Source: Strix aluco (lineage: Eukaryota; Chordata; Aves; Strigiformes; Strigidae). Taken from it: 64,000 bases of DNA. Positions 1-11,129 of the stretch are shown here, in pieces. The stretch's first letter is position 1; each line of letters starts with the position of its first letter. Below the pieces are notes generated by a model. The model did no database searches and was not told where the DNA came from. It saw only the letters and a program-made list of their open reading frames with translations. Made by a program: the position numbers and the translations under genes. The stretch spans positions 7,582,784-7,646,783 of the forward strand of contig NC_133971.1 of NCBI RefSeq assembly GCF_031877795.1, in the 5' to 3' direction.

Positions 1-1462
1 AAGACAAACCTTCTGATCCCTGGGAGAGAAGCAACCAGGTAATCTGGGGATCATATCCTATTGTCTACTTACATTAAAAGTGATGTATCTGTACACTTTT
101 TGGGTGTGTAAAACAGTTGTACAGACCATAACCATTTCCAGAGTGGACCTTCTGTACTTAAGTGGTACAACAGTCATGGAAGAATGGATAAATGTATAAT
201 AAGATGAATGGTTTTCTCCTTCTGAAAGAAGAGAGTGGATGCTTCACTATTGATTTAAATCTCATACAAAACATAAAAAATTTCTTTAAGATAGACTCTT
301 TTTACAGGCGGTCCCTTAAGCAGCTGAGCTGTAAGATCTCCTACAGATTTATGTCCCAGTGTCACCAGGTTATAAAAAACTGAATTCTTCTGTAGAGGAA
401 TTAGTTTGTTGGTTTTTTCTTTCTTTATCCAGACACTGACTTTCTTAAAAATTGCTGTGAGGAGACCATTTAGTAAATGATAAAAGTGTGGGGAGAGACA
501 GGGCAATGCCAACAGACAGATGAACAGTGAAATAGTGTAAACTTTGTTTCTATGGGAAGGAGAAGTGAAAACATATGTTCATTCCTAGACAGTCTGCATC
601 AAGTGATACGTGTTTCTGGCTTGGACGTGCTAGGCCACAGACTGTGCCTGTGTCATGAAATGAATAGGGATGAACCTGAATTTAGGTGGATTTATAGACA
701 CCCTAAACGTTGTTTCAGTGTCAAATTTTTGTGGTTAATTTTTCATTGCTTTTAAGATCTCAGTGGCTCCCAGAAATTTTACCAGGTACCAAAAGTGATT
801 TGCTGTTAATAGTGGCATTTCCACTGTCTGAAGCAGCATTTATTTTCTGAAAAACAATAAATATAAATATGCTCACAATGATAAAAATGGCTTGCTTAAG
901 ATTTATTTAATATTAAGTTAAAACCTGTCATTAAGGACTCTAAGGCTGTATTCTCTTTTTGCAGTGATTAAAGGAGAACTCCATCCACTGTAGTCAAGCA
1001 TAAATAATGGATATATTTGCACTTTTTCTGCTCTGAGCCTGCTGTGTAAAGCAGATGTCAAGACAAACCACAGCTTGATAGCAATGAAGAGGTTAATTTT
1101 CCAGTAGATTTTAATTACTTAGGAGGAAGATGGACAAAACCATTAATTTAGTGGTCTGAGAGGTTACCTGTATTATATCTCTGGTGGTCACAGTTTTTCT
1201 GCACTGCTTTATAATTGGAGAAACCAAAAGTAGTATTTTGTTGTTGTTTAGTTAAGGTTGTTTTGCCAACAGCCATGTGAGCACATAATCTGGCTTTTGG
1301 AAGTATTTAATTCAGAAACTACTTGATTGTGTTTTCTGGAAGGAAAACACTTACAGGAAAATAGATATTTGCGATTGATAGAAAAAAAGCATCTCATTTC
1401 TGCAATGTTTAGTGAAATGTACCTTTACCCCTTCATTTTCAGAAATGTTTCTTGTGTTTCAG

Positions 1463-1546
1463 GCATATATGAGTTACAGCAATATAGCTGCACTGGCACA
1501 TCTAGCAGCAAAACCAGGATGGGAAATAACCAGTACACTGAATGAT
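1463..1546 (+). CDS. ACOT12: ACOT12 coding exon (start of START domain)
   Basis: This 84-bp exon encodes 28 residues in phase 0 on both sides. The acceptor is a pyrimidine-rich run ending in CAG and the donor is GTAAGT. The peptide, containing [14 protein letters not shown], matches the region just before the START domain core. It is the most upstream ACOT12 exon I can support; earlier exons are outside the window or not recognisable. Confidence 0.9.
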
Positions 1547-4500
1547 GTAAGTGCATAATTGTGTAATAGCTACATGGCCACTTTAGTTATGTCTCACCAT
1601 AAGAGGTGGGCAGAGAAAAGCATTGTTTTACATTTGTAAATAAATACATTGGCTAGGCAGTGTTTTGTTTTTACGGTGGCTAGGGCTGAAAACCAAAACT
1701 GCAGAGTTTCCCTGAAATGTTGCAAAGCAACCTCTGATTGTCTGGAGTGCTTTGCAACCTGGAAGTGCCATAGAGTTCTTCTAAGATGGTCTGAATGGGT
1801 TGTGAATGAACACAAGACTTGGGATCCCAGAAGGGCTGGCTTGCCAGCAACTGATCAGTTGTGCTTGCTGAGCAACACACAGGAGAGTGTAAAAACACAA
1901 ACAGTTATCATCTCATTTGTGTGAGGCATTTACTTTGCCACAACTGACATGCTTCTGTGGTTTTGATAAATTGCTTGATTCCAGCAAAACACCAAACTAG
2001 AACATCTTTGTTTAGGCAGTGCTGTTGGGGCTTCTCATATCACTGTGATAAGCAAAATATGTGTGGCTGTCTGTAATACACTGCCTTTACCAGCTTTGCA
2101 GCATGGGAGATGTTTCTAAGTAGCAGTCATTAACTTGCGATGGTTCCAAATGGACACTGCCAGTGGGCAGGTGGCAGCAATTTATATACCGTATTTTTCA
2201 GTCTTTGTTTTCTCAGAAGACCACTTGACTTTTTCTATGCACGTTTTTCCTTTCAGCTATTTTTCTTTCTGCCCTTTTTCTATTTAAAAAGTACAAAAGC
2301 CCGAAAGCAAAGCACCTCTCTGTTCACTGACCAGTGTTATAAGCTCAGAATCAGTAAGGAATCTTGTGTAAACCAGTTTTAAGGTTGGAAGATGCTGTTA
2401 ATAAAACCAGTAGCAAGATAATTTAGTTGGGAAAACTCAGTTTTAATCTAGTTGCAGTGCATATTTTCCAAACTATCGAGAGATATCTGTTAAGGTTTGG
2501 TTTCTGAAATATGGTTAGTCAGTCACTAACTTTAAGATTACTTTAAGATCATGTAGATTCAGAGATGTTTTGAGACAAGAAAAGACTGTTACAATCTTTT
2601 AGACTGACCTCCTGCATGTCACAGGCTATGAAACTTTACTTACTGATTCTTGCATCTAGTCAATAAGTTACTTGAGTAAGAGCATATATAAATCGTAAGG
2701 AATTCCAGTGATGGCAAAGTTGCCAGTTCCATGTGTAGGTTGTTCCAGTGGTTAATAACTTTCAGTAAACACTGTTGTGGCAAATAAATGACAGACAGCT
2801 CTCATGCTGGAAAAAGCAAGCTTAAACAATCAGACTGAATCATTGAGCGTTATTTTTCAAGCCTCTGCTAAGACTGTATTATTATCCATGTGAAACTTCC
2901 TTTCTGCATCCGCTGGGACTGCCACAATCTCAGTTTCTTTCTTAACACTAAATGCTTGAAACCTGTAATAGGACCAGCACCAAATGTTGTGAAGAAATTA
3001 CTTCATACAAAAAACCCAAAACCCATGCACATTCTGATGACTGTCCTGGTTTTGGGTGGGATATAGTTAATTTTCTTAAGCTGGGAGGGGGCACAGCTGG
3101 AGTGCCGGACCTGGATTGGCCATTGGAATATTCCATATCATGTGAGGTTAGGCTCAGTATATAAAGGAGGTGGGTTCTCTCTCACTTCTGGTCTGCGATG
3201 GCGGGATCTTCCTTCTATTCTAGGATTGCTGGCCGAGGGCGGACTGCGTATTGGTCAGTGGGTGGTGAGCAGTGGCGTTGTGCATTACCCATTTGTACTT
3301 CCTATTACTGTTATTGTTTTGTTTTATTACAATTACTAAACTGTTTTTTATCTCAACCTAGAAGTCTCCCTTTATCCCTCCAATTTAAGCCCCATTCACC
3401 GGGCAGGGGGAGGGTGAGACAGTGGCTGTGTGGTGTTTGGCTGCCAGCCAAATTCAAACCATGACAATGACATTTTAAAACAGCATGATGTTATTTCTCT
3501 CTCAGCAAGCCACCAGGTACCTTCCAGTACTACTGGAGTCTGGAACTTTCTCCCCTTCTCGATATCTTAAAATAGTCTTGATAGTAAGATCTGCCTCTAA
3601 GCCACTTAGGCCTTATTTGGTGGCAAAACTTCAGTAGCTTTTTCTAGCTGTTCTTTCATCTAATCGAAGTACACGTCTTAAATCCAGCAAAATCTCAGGC
3701 AGGATGTAGGATGCAAATCACACTGATGCTGTCAATGGGTGGAGAGTAGCCATCCACTTCCATTGTTCTGGATATTTCTGCAGAATCTGGCAGAATCCTT
3801 AAAGATATTCCTTAAAGAAGTGTCAGGGATCCAGAGTAGCACACTACCTTTTTTTTGTCCAAAAGGATGTATGCAGTGAACAGTGGTAGCAAACCATACT
3901 TACGCAGGCCGCTTCACTTGCTGTGTACCATTCATTCCAGTAAGTCTTCTTACATATTTAGCATCTGCTTACAGGCACAAGGTAGGCTGCTGACAAAGTG
4001 TGGATGTCAGCAGTAGGCAGAGGGTACATTTGTGCTCATACGTGACTGTATGCTTACCTCTAAATTAACACACTAGGTGTATTAGATTTGCTCTTTGGTA
4101 AAGAAAGTGAGAGTGAAACTTGGACTGTACCTATACAGCTCCTCCAGTCAAATTCAGATGTGTGCTCGAATTCCTAAATGCTGGTATAGGTGCAGCTCCA
4201 AGGAAGGCTTTCTGCAAGCTCAAAACATTACATCATCTTTCCTTAAGCACTGCAGGCCAGCACATGCACATCTTGCAGGTCTTACGTTCTCTGCACTCTT
4301 GTACCAGGTCTTGATCCTTGTACAGTGGAGTAGGCACAGAACAACTACTCAGCCTTCTCTGATAGACACACATAGCAGCATCTCCAGTCAAACAGATCTC
4401 TTCAATGTCCGTGAAATGGTTTCTTGGGGAGAGGCTGAAAGAACAAGTAGTGGGAATCAGATAGTAGTACTGATCAGTGCTCTGCCTGAAGGCAGAGTAC

Positions 4501-7500
4501 TGTGGGAAGGGAGACTGTCAAAGGCATTAGACTGAACTGTGTTTTAGAATTAAATATTCTGGTAGGTAGGTTTTGCAAAGCAGCATGTGCTTCTCTATAT
4601 GCAGAGGATTTGTTCCTTTTCCCTGGAACTAGAATGACCCCAAGTTGATTGATGGTTTTTGAAGGTAGAAAGTGGCACTGTGAGATCTTTCACGTAGAGC
4701 CCCAAGACTTGTAGGCCTATAGTAGTAATCTAGCCTTGCCAATGTCCACTTAACAGCTGCACCTCCTACTTTGTTTTGTGATTTTTCAAGTCTAGAAGAC
4801 TCCTAAGACAACATGATTTCTCTTCTGTGCCTTAGAGCAATATTGATCCATGCATCCTGTAGCTGGTTTCTAAAGCTTGTAAGCCTTTTGTTTTATGCCA
4901 AACTTTACTTCAGCAAGATGCTTGCTGGATTATGTTGGTTTTTTTTTTTTCTTATTCCAAAACGTGAAAATATGAAAACATACAAGATCTGTGTTGTTGA
5001 ACAAATGCTCTGTTAACCAAAAGATTGTTAATTTTTGATATAGCAAAAAAAAGCAACAGAGATGACAAAGCTTATGAATATTGTATCACTTAGAAATGAA
5101 AATCTGTTAAAACTTTCCAGGATTTGAGAAGCCATTTAGCATATCAGATTAAAAATTGGGACTAATTCTAAGCACTCTCTTCTACCCATCTTCTTCCATT
5201 ATACAGGGTTTATGGAACATGCCAAGCCCTTCTTTTGCAAGGATTGTATTATTCCTTTTGAATTCTCTGTGTGAGGCCTATGACTAGAAATAGACCCAAA
5301 ATAAGACAAGATACTGCAACTGTGGGACAAGTAAGGCAAAACTATGTTTTGAAATAGTTTTTCAGTGTATCATCAAGTCCAGGTACTCTGCTTCACATAC
5401 GGGAGAAGGAAAAAAAAGATATTTTGGAAAGAGAAGTGTTGAGTCATTTTAGGGGAAGGGGGCATAGGCCAGTGTGTGACTGATTTGCATAGACAAAGAG
5501 AGCTGAAGTGGCTGAACTCTTACTAACTAATTAAAGACAAGCTACCGGACTGACCATGTATCATATAAAACCATCCCTCTTAAAGCTCAGAAAGTGCTTT
5601 TGTAAAAAATCTGGTCCCTTGTGGATATCTGTAGATAAACTCTCCAAAGCTGCAATCTGCAGGATTGCTGGATATATTCCAAAATCCAGATGGCAGGGAG
5701 GGCAGTTGCTTGGTTGTCTTATTTTGATAAAAGTCTCACACATACTGCAGGGATGCTCATCTCTAGTATGGCCTCACTCCAGCTTGCTCCTGCTCACCAG
5801 AGCCACATCCAATGGATTCTGCTCTGTAGTTTCAAATTTCTGGAAAGCTTTAAGTAACCATCACCTGTAGATACTTTACATAAACCTACCTTAATAAAGT
5901 TTCTTCCGTACCTTCCTAATAAATTGTATGTTACTTTTCCCTGCTTTCCCATGTTTATGTCATATTTCTGTAACTCGACCTGGCTCAAGGGCTTAAAGGC
6001 TTGGGTTAAAAAAATGTTAAAATTCTAGACTAGTACTCACCTGCCCAGGTTTAAAAAGTCCAATCTCCTGTCACCAATCACTGATGCCAAATTCACAAAA
6101 AGAATTGCATGGGGTCCTCAGGCTGCCCCGTTAGTTTCTGGAGTCTCCTCTGTGAGGAGACTTTCTATAACAAGGCTGAGAAGAGCCTTTTACCTTCATT
6201 CCTAAGTGGACCTGCTGTTGTTTATGAAAGTGATGACATCTACATGGTCCTGACAAGAAGAAAAATACACTGAAATAACTCAGTTTTTTCCAAGGCACCT
6301 GCAGCGTGAAGGGTATTTAGAGACTCTGTATGCACAGTGTGAGAAGGTCATACGGGCCTCCTGCTCATCCAGTTCCACTCACAAGCTATTTCAGCTATCC
6401 CTAAACAGATGTAATTAAAACTGTGTGATGTCACTATGTTATCAGTGTACTTGATTTTACATTGTGCTGTATTTTAATGTTAAACTAATCTTGAATACTC
6501 ATGTCTTGATGAGTCTTGTATGAGTTTTTAATGTAAAAATAATCTTGAGAACTCAGATGCCTTCCATCTGTCAGATATAGTTACATAGGTACTCCTGAGA
6601 AAATCTGCTTAAGTCCTAAATGTGTAACATTTGTAAGTGTTAAAATATTTATAGTAATAATTCTTTGGTTTTAATATGTTGTTCACTTTTTTCAGATAAA
6701 AATATGGACTCATGAGGAGGGTGACGTGTTGTCACTCAAAGTTGAAATGCAGGTGAAGATACCATCACATCTAGCTTTCTCCCTTTTGTCTGACTTCACA
6801 TTGCGCCAACAATGGGACAAACATTTCTTGTAAGAAGTTACCTTTCTTTAAGACTGTTCGAATCCACTGACAACTAACCTTTTCGGATACAAATATTTTT
6901 TGAGATGTTGACACTTTTCTGCCTAATTAAGAAGGAATTGCTGTAAAAAGTTGACATTAAAGATTCATTAGTCAAAGTATGGATTGTTTTTTCTTACCTT
7001 AAAAATAAAATTTAATTTCTTCTTAGTCTGATTTTAAAACACAGTTGCTCTGGACTGTCAAGAGAGACAGCTGGGACAGAGCTTACCCTTTTCTAAAATG
7101 AACACAACTCCATGCCTAGACGTGTGTATCTTAAGAGGTTTAAGTTTAGTAAATTGCATATAATTTGAGGCAGATATATTGTGCGTGCTTTCTGTAAGAA
7201 GTAAGGCAAAGCTGTGCACTCCTTCATGTTTGTATTGTTCAGGACACTCTTGCTCAGCTTCATCGTACAGTCAATGTGAGAAAGCAAGAAATGGGGTTCT
7301 TCAAAATGCATATTTTAAGAAAAATAGCATCTTATAAAGTGTATCTGAATTGGAATGGGTTTCAGAATTGCTGTAAAGGTGTTTGAGTTTTTTTATTTAC
7401 CTTATATGGTGTAGAAAAATGACTAGAGAGAATTGAGTTGATATGACACTGATTTGGTAAATACTCTCTTAAAGGAGAAACTTTTTTCAGTTAGTCATTC

Positions 7501-10500
7501 TCTTCTGAAAGATCAGAGAGTGAAAGTGGAAGCTTAGGGATATTTGAAAATGTACAATCTCTGCTGAATTTATGGCTTGGAACAAATGAAATCTGAAGAA
7601 ATACTATGTTGATTTTCCATATCTACAGCCAAAAATCTCAGCTTTCTTACGACTACTGTGAAGCCTGATTGATTGGTCAAAATTGAATATCGGCTTAGCA
7701 GTGCTTATTGCTGAGGCAGTAGAAGCTGAAATTAAATAAATCAATTACTGCCAGTGTATAGGAAAATTCTGACTTTTTTTTTTTTGTAGTGAAAACTCAA
7801 GAGATAGTGATTAGTACTTCCAAGACAGTGAAAGAGTGTGTCCTACCCAGGTCCAAAGGGAGTAGAACACAACTTTGAATAAAATTTTACAAATGTTTCC
7901 TGACTGTCTGTCTTGTGGTGTGTCAGATGGACAATGTTTTCATTCAGGAAGCGTTTGGCTTGCAAGCTGATGTCATTCCAAACAGAAATCGACAGAATGC
8001 AAAAGATATGCCTTTAAGACATGGCTGTAGCACCTTGCAGCACTTTTTAACAATTCTGTGGGACAGAGAGGTGATGTCAGATGAGGTGTTGCAGAAAACC
8101 TCAATTTTTCACTCTTTCTTCCTCTCTCTTCCTTGCTGCCTGAGCATAAAAATTGTAGGCTTAATGTTAGGATGGAATATATGTTGGTACTATGCTTTTC
8201 ATAAGAGATGCTATTGTGTACATCAGGGTCTGCATCTGCATATGTGTGGGTTAAATGTATTTGCAGAACTTGTGAAGTCCTACAGGCTGTGAATGAAGAT
8301 GAGAAAATATATTATGTTACATCTCCACCCATCACTGGCCATAAACCCAGAGATTTTGTGATTCTTGTGTCTCAAAGGCAACCCTGTAAGCCAAGGTGAG
8401 TATACAATTTCAAGTTTAAAACTGTGAGCACTTTGGAGCCACAGTTTGATTACTGTTGACCTTTATCTGGGCCTGTCATTGGGTGGCAAAGATGACATTT
8501 TATTTTTTAAGAAAATTAGATTAGTAGCTGATTTAAAATACATTATGTTGCTGCTTGAGTTTGCACAACCAGATTTGTTTTGCGATGTGAAGGTGCAATG
8601 AAGTAAATTCAGAGCATCACAAATCTGTAGTGTAATCCAGTATTGCTTCTTTGATAGTGACTCATCAGGAGTGGTCCATCATGAGGGAAAATAGGCCAGA
8701 ATTGCAAACAGGCATTCTGGAAAAAAACAGTGGAAAGCACATAACTGGTAGTTTGTCTGTTTGTTTTAAGTGACTTTATAATCCCATTCAATGTAATTCT
8801 GGAGATTTTCTGATTGAAGGAAGTACTTGGCATTTCTTGAAATCTCAGTGTGATGCTTTTTTTTTTTCTTTTTAATTTAAATTTTGCTACTGAATTTGGT
8901 TTGGAAAGTCCCTTGATCAGTTTAACATACATTGATTTTTTTTTTTTTTTTGTTAGATTTCCTTTTGTTCTTGCATAATGAAACATGGACAAACGGGAAC
9001 ATTTGGTCTATCATCGTTCTTTATTCTCAGTTTCTGTCTTATATGCAGTAATTCTTCATGCTGACAGAACACTGCTTCCAAAATGCCATATTCTGTAATG
9101 TGCTTACTTTTTTACCCCCACATCTGGGAACTGAATCATGTCTACCTTTCTGGGGCCACACTGTAAAGCCTCTTAGTAAGGGTTGCTCCCAGGCCCTGAT
9201 TCTGTGAATGTGGGTCATGGAGAGCTGGATAAATTTTAAAAAGTGGGTGTTTTATGTGTGATTGTTCTGCAGCTTTCCACAGAACTCTTCTTGACTGGAA
9301 TCTGTGACAAAGCCTTAATGAGACTCAAGAGGGCTGAATCTTTTAACATACATCTTTAAACATACAGGAGCTTGTTTGCCTTCATACAAAAATGACATCT
9401 TTGGTGTAGTTGTGCATACTCTAGTAATTTACATGTATCTTTTTTAACATCTCATTGAAGACATATTTGATTCTTCCCCTTGCCCTGCAGTGAACCCTAC
9501 GTAGTAGCTGTAAAGTCAGTGACCCTCATGTCTATGCCACCTTCTTCAGAATATTGCAGAAGTGAAGTCCTTTGTGCCGGATTCCAGATCTACAGTGACT
9601 GCAACAGCTCCTGTACAGTGCGTAGTTCTGCAGACCTCAGCTGTGTCTCCTTTCCTGTAATATATACATGTGCACATAATCTTATCTGAGCTGACAGTCT
9701 AGAACAGTAACAGCAATACAACAAAAAAATCAGTCAGTTTACCCAGAGTTCAGTGTGGTTATTAAGACATTCTTTATTCCACAAAGTGCAATCTGTCTTG
9801 CCCAACTTTGGCCAACCTGAATGTTAGGAATGAAATCTAAACTAAGCACTGGAGATGGCCAGGCACCTCCAGAGTCATTCATTCAATCATAAAATACACT
9901 TCTAGAAGGTGTGCATTAAACTGGTCTTTGGTGGTGTCCATCTCACTTCACTGACTACAGAGGAAGTCCAAGAAATTAGTTCAGATTAAACACTTAAACT
10001 TTCATATGTCAGAAATTATGCAATATGAACCCCATCTCTGAACCAATGACAGTCTTCCTCTTTTGATTTTTCCCATGGGAAGGCTATAACTTTTAAGCAA
10101 ATATATTTCTGAAAATATTCAGCAACTCTCAGTGGCTGGGATTCTTTCTTCAGGCAACAGCTTTGTTCATAAAGCACATATATTTAACAGGTTACACACA
10201 ATGTTTCTTGCTGCACTGCTGTGTACATTTACCTACAGATGCTTGAGGACCTGTCAGTAGTGAGGACACTGAGATCACTAACGTAAAAAAGGCATGTCTC
10301 TTTTTGCTAATTATTGTCTTCAGTTTCAGAAGCACTATGTGTTTCCATTAGCATCCATAAAAACTTTGATACTCATCTAGGCTGCAAAAAATTGCTAACT
10401 ATTGCAATCCATAGGCTTTTTTGTTTCATTTATTTTTGTTTGAACAGGTGTGTTACTTCAATCAAGTGACATCAGGTGTTATGCCGTACTTAGCTGCAAA

Positions 10501-10582
10501 TCTCACTGGCTCATCAAAATCCATTGAAGACACTGCTTTGGAATGTATAAAGTTCTTAGAGCTGAAAGGCAGCAAGTATTGA
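1463..10582 (+). CDS. ACOT12: ACOT12, acyl-CoA thioesterase 12 (3' part: START domain and C-terminus)
   Basis: Five exons join in frame: 1463-1546, 6696-6829, 8267-8395, 9491-9617 and 10448-10582. They give 202 residues ending in a TGA stop. The translation follows the C-terminal START (lipid-binding) domain of ACOT12 closely: an entry segment with LAAKPGWEI, then IWTHEEG, a QWDKHF segment, [22 protein letters not shown], and a final helix with [15 protein letters not shown]. The family is a cytosolic homotetrameric enzyme, mainly of liver, that hydrolyses acetyl-CoA to acetate and CoA. Catalysis resides in two N-terminal hotdog domains, which would lie upstream of this window. All introns are GT-AG. 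ACOT11 is the closest alternative, but the neighbours ZCCHC9 and CKMT2 and the gene's short tail fit ACOT12. A solo LTR sits in the 5.1-kb intron. Confidence 0.93.
2560..2790 (-). repeat. Degraded old CR1-like LINE fragment
   Basis: The stretch resembles the 3' part of old amniote CR1 elements: a segment on the theme of 'gacctcctgcatgtcacaggc' followed by one like 'ttgttccagtggttaataac'. It is heavily diverged, and the boundaries are approximate. Identification is from pattern memory only. Confidence 0.4.
3042..3466 (+). mobile_element. Solo LTR of an avian ERV (ERVL-like) in an ACOT12 intron
   Basis: The 425-bp element begins TGTCCTGG and ends CCATGACA. It is flanked by a perfect 5-bp duplication, ATGAC, at 3037-3041 and 3467-3471, which marks a retroviral integration. 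It carries a TATA-like box near 3158 (GTATATAAAGG) and lies in the same orientation as ACOT12. No internal viral sequence is attached, so it is the product of LTR-LTR recombination. Its ends and several internal blocks resemble the LTR at 29.25-29.88 kb, so the two belong to related families. Family naming is from memory of avian ERVL-type LTRs. Confidence 0.85.
6696..6829 (+). CDS. ACOT12: ACOT12 coding exon (START domain)
   Basis: This 134-bp exon starts in phase 0 after a TTTTTTCAG acceptor and ends two bases into a leucine codon before GTAAGA. It encodes IKIWTHEEG, a lipid-pocket strand region, and [14 protein letters not shown], a well-conserved START segment. Confidence 0.92.
8267..8395 (+). 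CDS. ACOT12: ACOT12 coding exon (START domain)
   Basis: This 129-bp exon lies between a TTTGCAG acceptor and a GTGAGT donor. It completes the split leucine codon and encodes [20 protein letters not shown] and then a segment with [10 protein letters not shown]. It ends two bases into a serine codon. The phases match both neighbouring exons. Confidence 0.93.
9491..9617 (+). CDS. ACOT12: ACOT12 coding exon (START domain)
   Basis: This 127-bp exon lies between CCCTGCAG and GTGCGT. One base completes the split serine codon, then follow [23 protein letters not shown] and a Cys-rich end (CNSSCT). It ends in phase 0. The donor could be misread as GC two bases later, but GTGCGT keeps the frame and is canonical. 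Confidence 0.92.
10448..10582 (+). CDS. ACOT12: ACOT12 terminal coding exon with stop codon
   Basis: This coding part is 135 bp: 44 residues plus the TGA at 10580-10582. It carries the last START strand and the C-terminal helix ([13 protein letters not shown]). The tail after the helix is short (LKGSKY). Confidence 0.92.
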   Translation: MCYFNQVTSGVMPYLAANLTGSSKSIEDTALECIKFLELKGSKY

Positions 10583-11125
10583 AGTTAAAAACAGATTTCT
10601 GAAGAGACCTCTAAAGATTATCAAGCAGTACTGGTTTAAATTCCTGCATGCATGTTGATCATTTTTCTACAGGTTAGTTACAGTGGATCATGTAGCCAAT
10701 ATTGGGCTTGAGCCTGAGAATATCCAGTACAAACATTTTCTATCAAATTAAGATTAGGCTTTAGGGTCCAATTTTTAAATTTAAAACACTAAGGGACAGA
10801 TACTGCTCTAGATTGCATTAATGAATGGAGGCAGAACTTGGCCCAGCAGAATTGTAGCTCATGGGACTATTTCACTATTTTGATGTTATATTGAATGTAA
10901 TGGCAGTCAGTTTTAAATCAGTAAATGCCCTGTGTAATTTGTGGAGAAGTGGGGCTGCTAAGTAGCTTATCCAGTGCTCTGACCTGGTTGTCTAAGTTCT
11001 TGCGCAGCCACTATATATAACTTGATTATACCCCATATAACTTAGTGTTTGCTAATATTTGTATTTTAATTGTTAATGCTTGTAGTTTATCTGTGAATTC
11101 CAATAAATTGTGTTTCTGAGGTTAT
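10583..11125 (+). other. ACOT12: ACOT12 3' untranslated region (inferred extent)
   Basis: The sequence from the stop codon to just past the AATAAA at 11102 holds no reading frame of note and is AT-rich. The end point is inferred from the signal. Confidence 0.6.
11102..11107 (+). terminator. ACOT12: ACOT12 polyadenylation signal AATAAA
   Basis: A canonical AATAAA lies about 520 bp after the stop codon, followed by TG-rich sequence. A second AATAAA at 11279-11284 could serve a longer transcript. Confidence 0.6.
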
Positions 11126-11129
11126 AAAT

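Noticed and set aside
1-38. Possible tail of an earlier ACOT12 exon ending at CAACCAG/GTAATC
   Set aside because: A donor-like site is present, but the 13-residue translation could not be matched to ACOT12 and the other exon edge is outside the window.
4095-4535. 146-codon plus-strand open frame in the ACOT12 intron
   Set aside because: No recognisable domain, biased composition or splice logic; chance frame in an intron.
10571-10582. ACOT12 C-terminus SKY as a peroxisomal targeting signal
   Set aside because: PTS1 needs a final Leu-like residue (SKL type); Tyr is not an accepted ending and the enzyme family is cytosolic.
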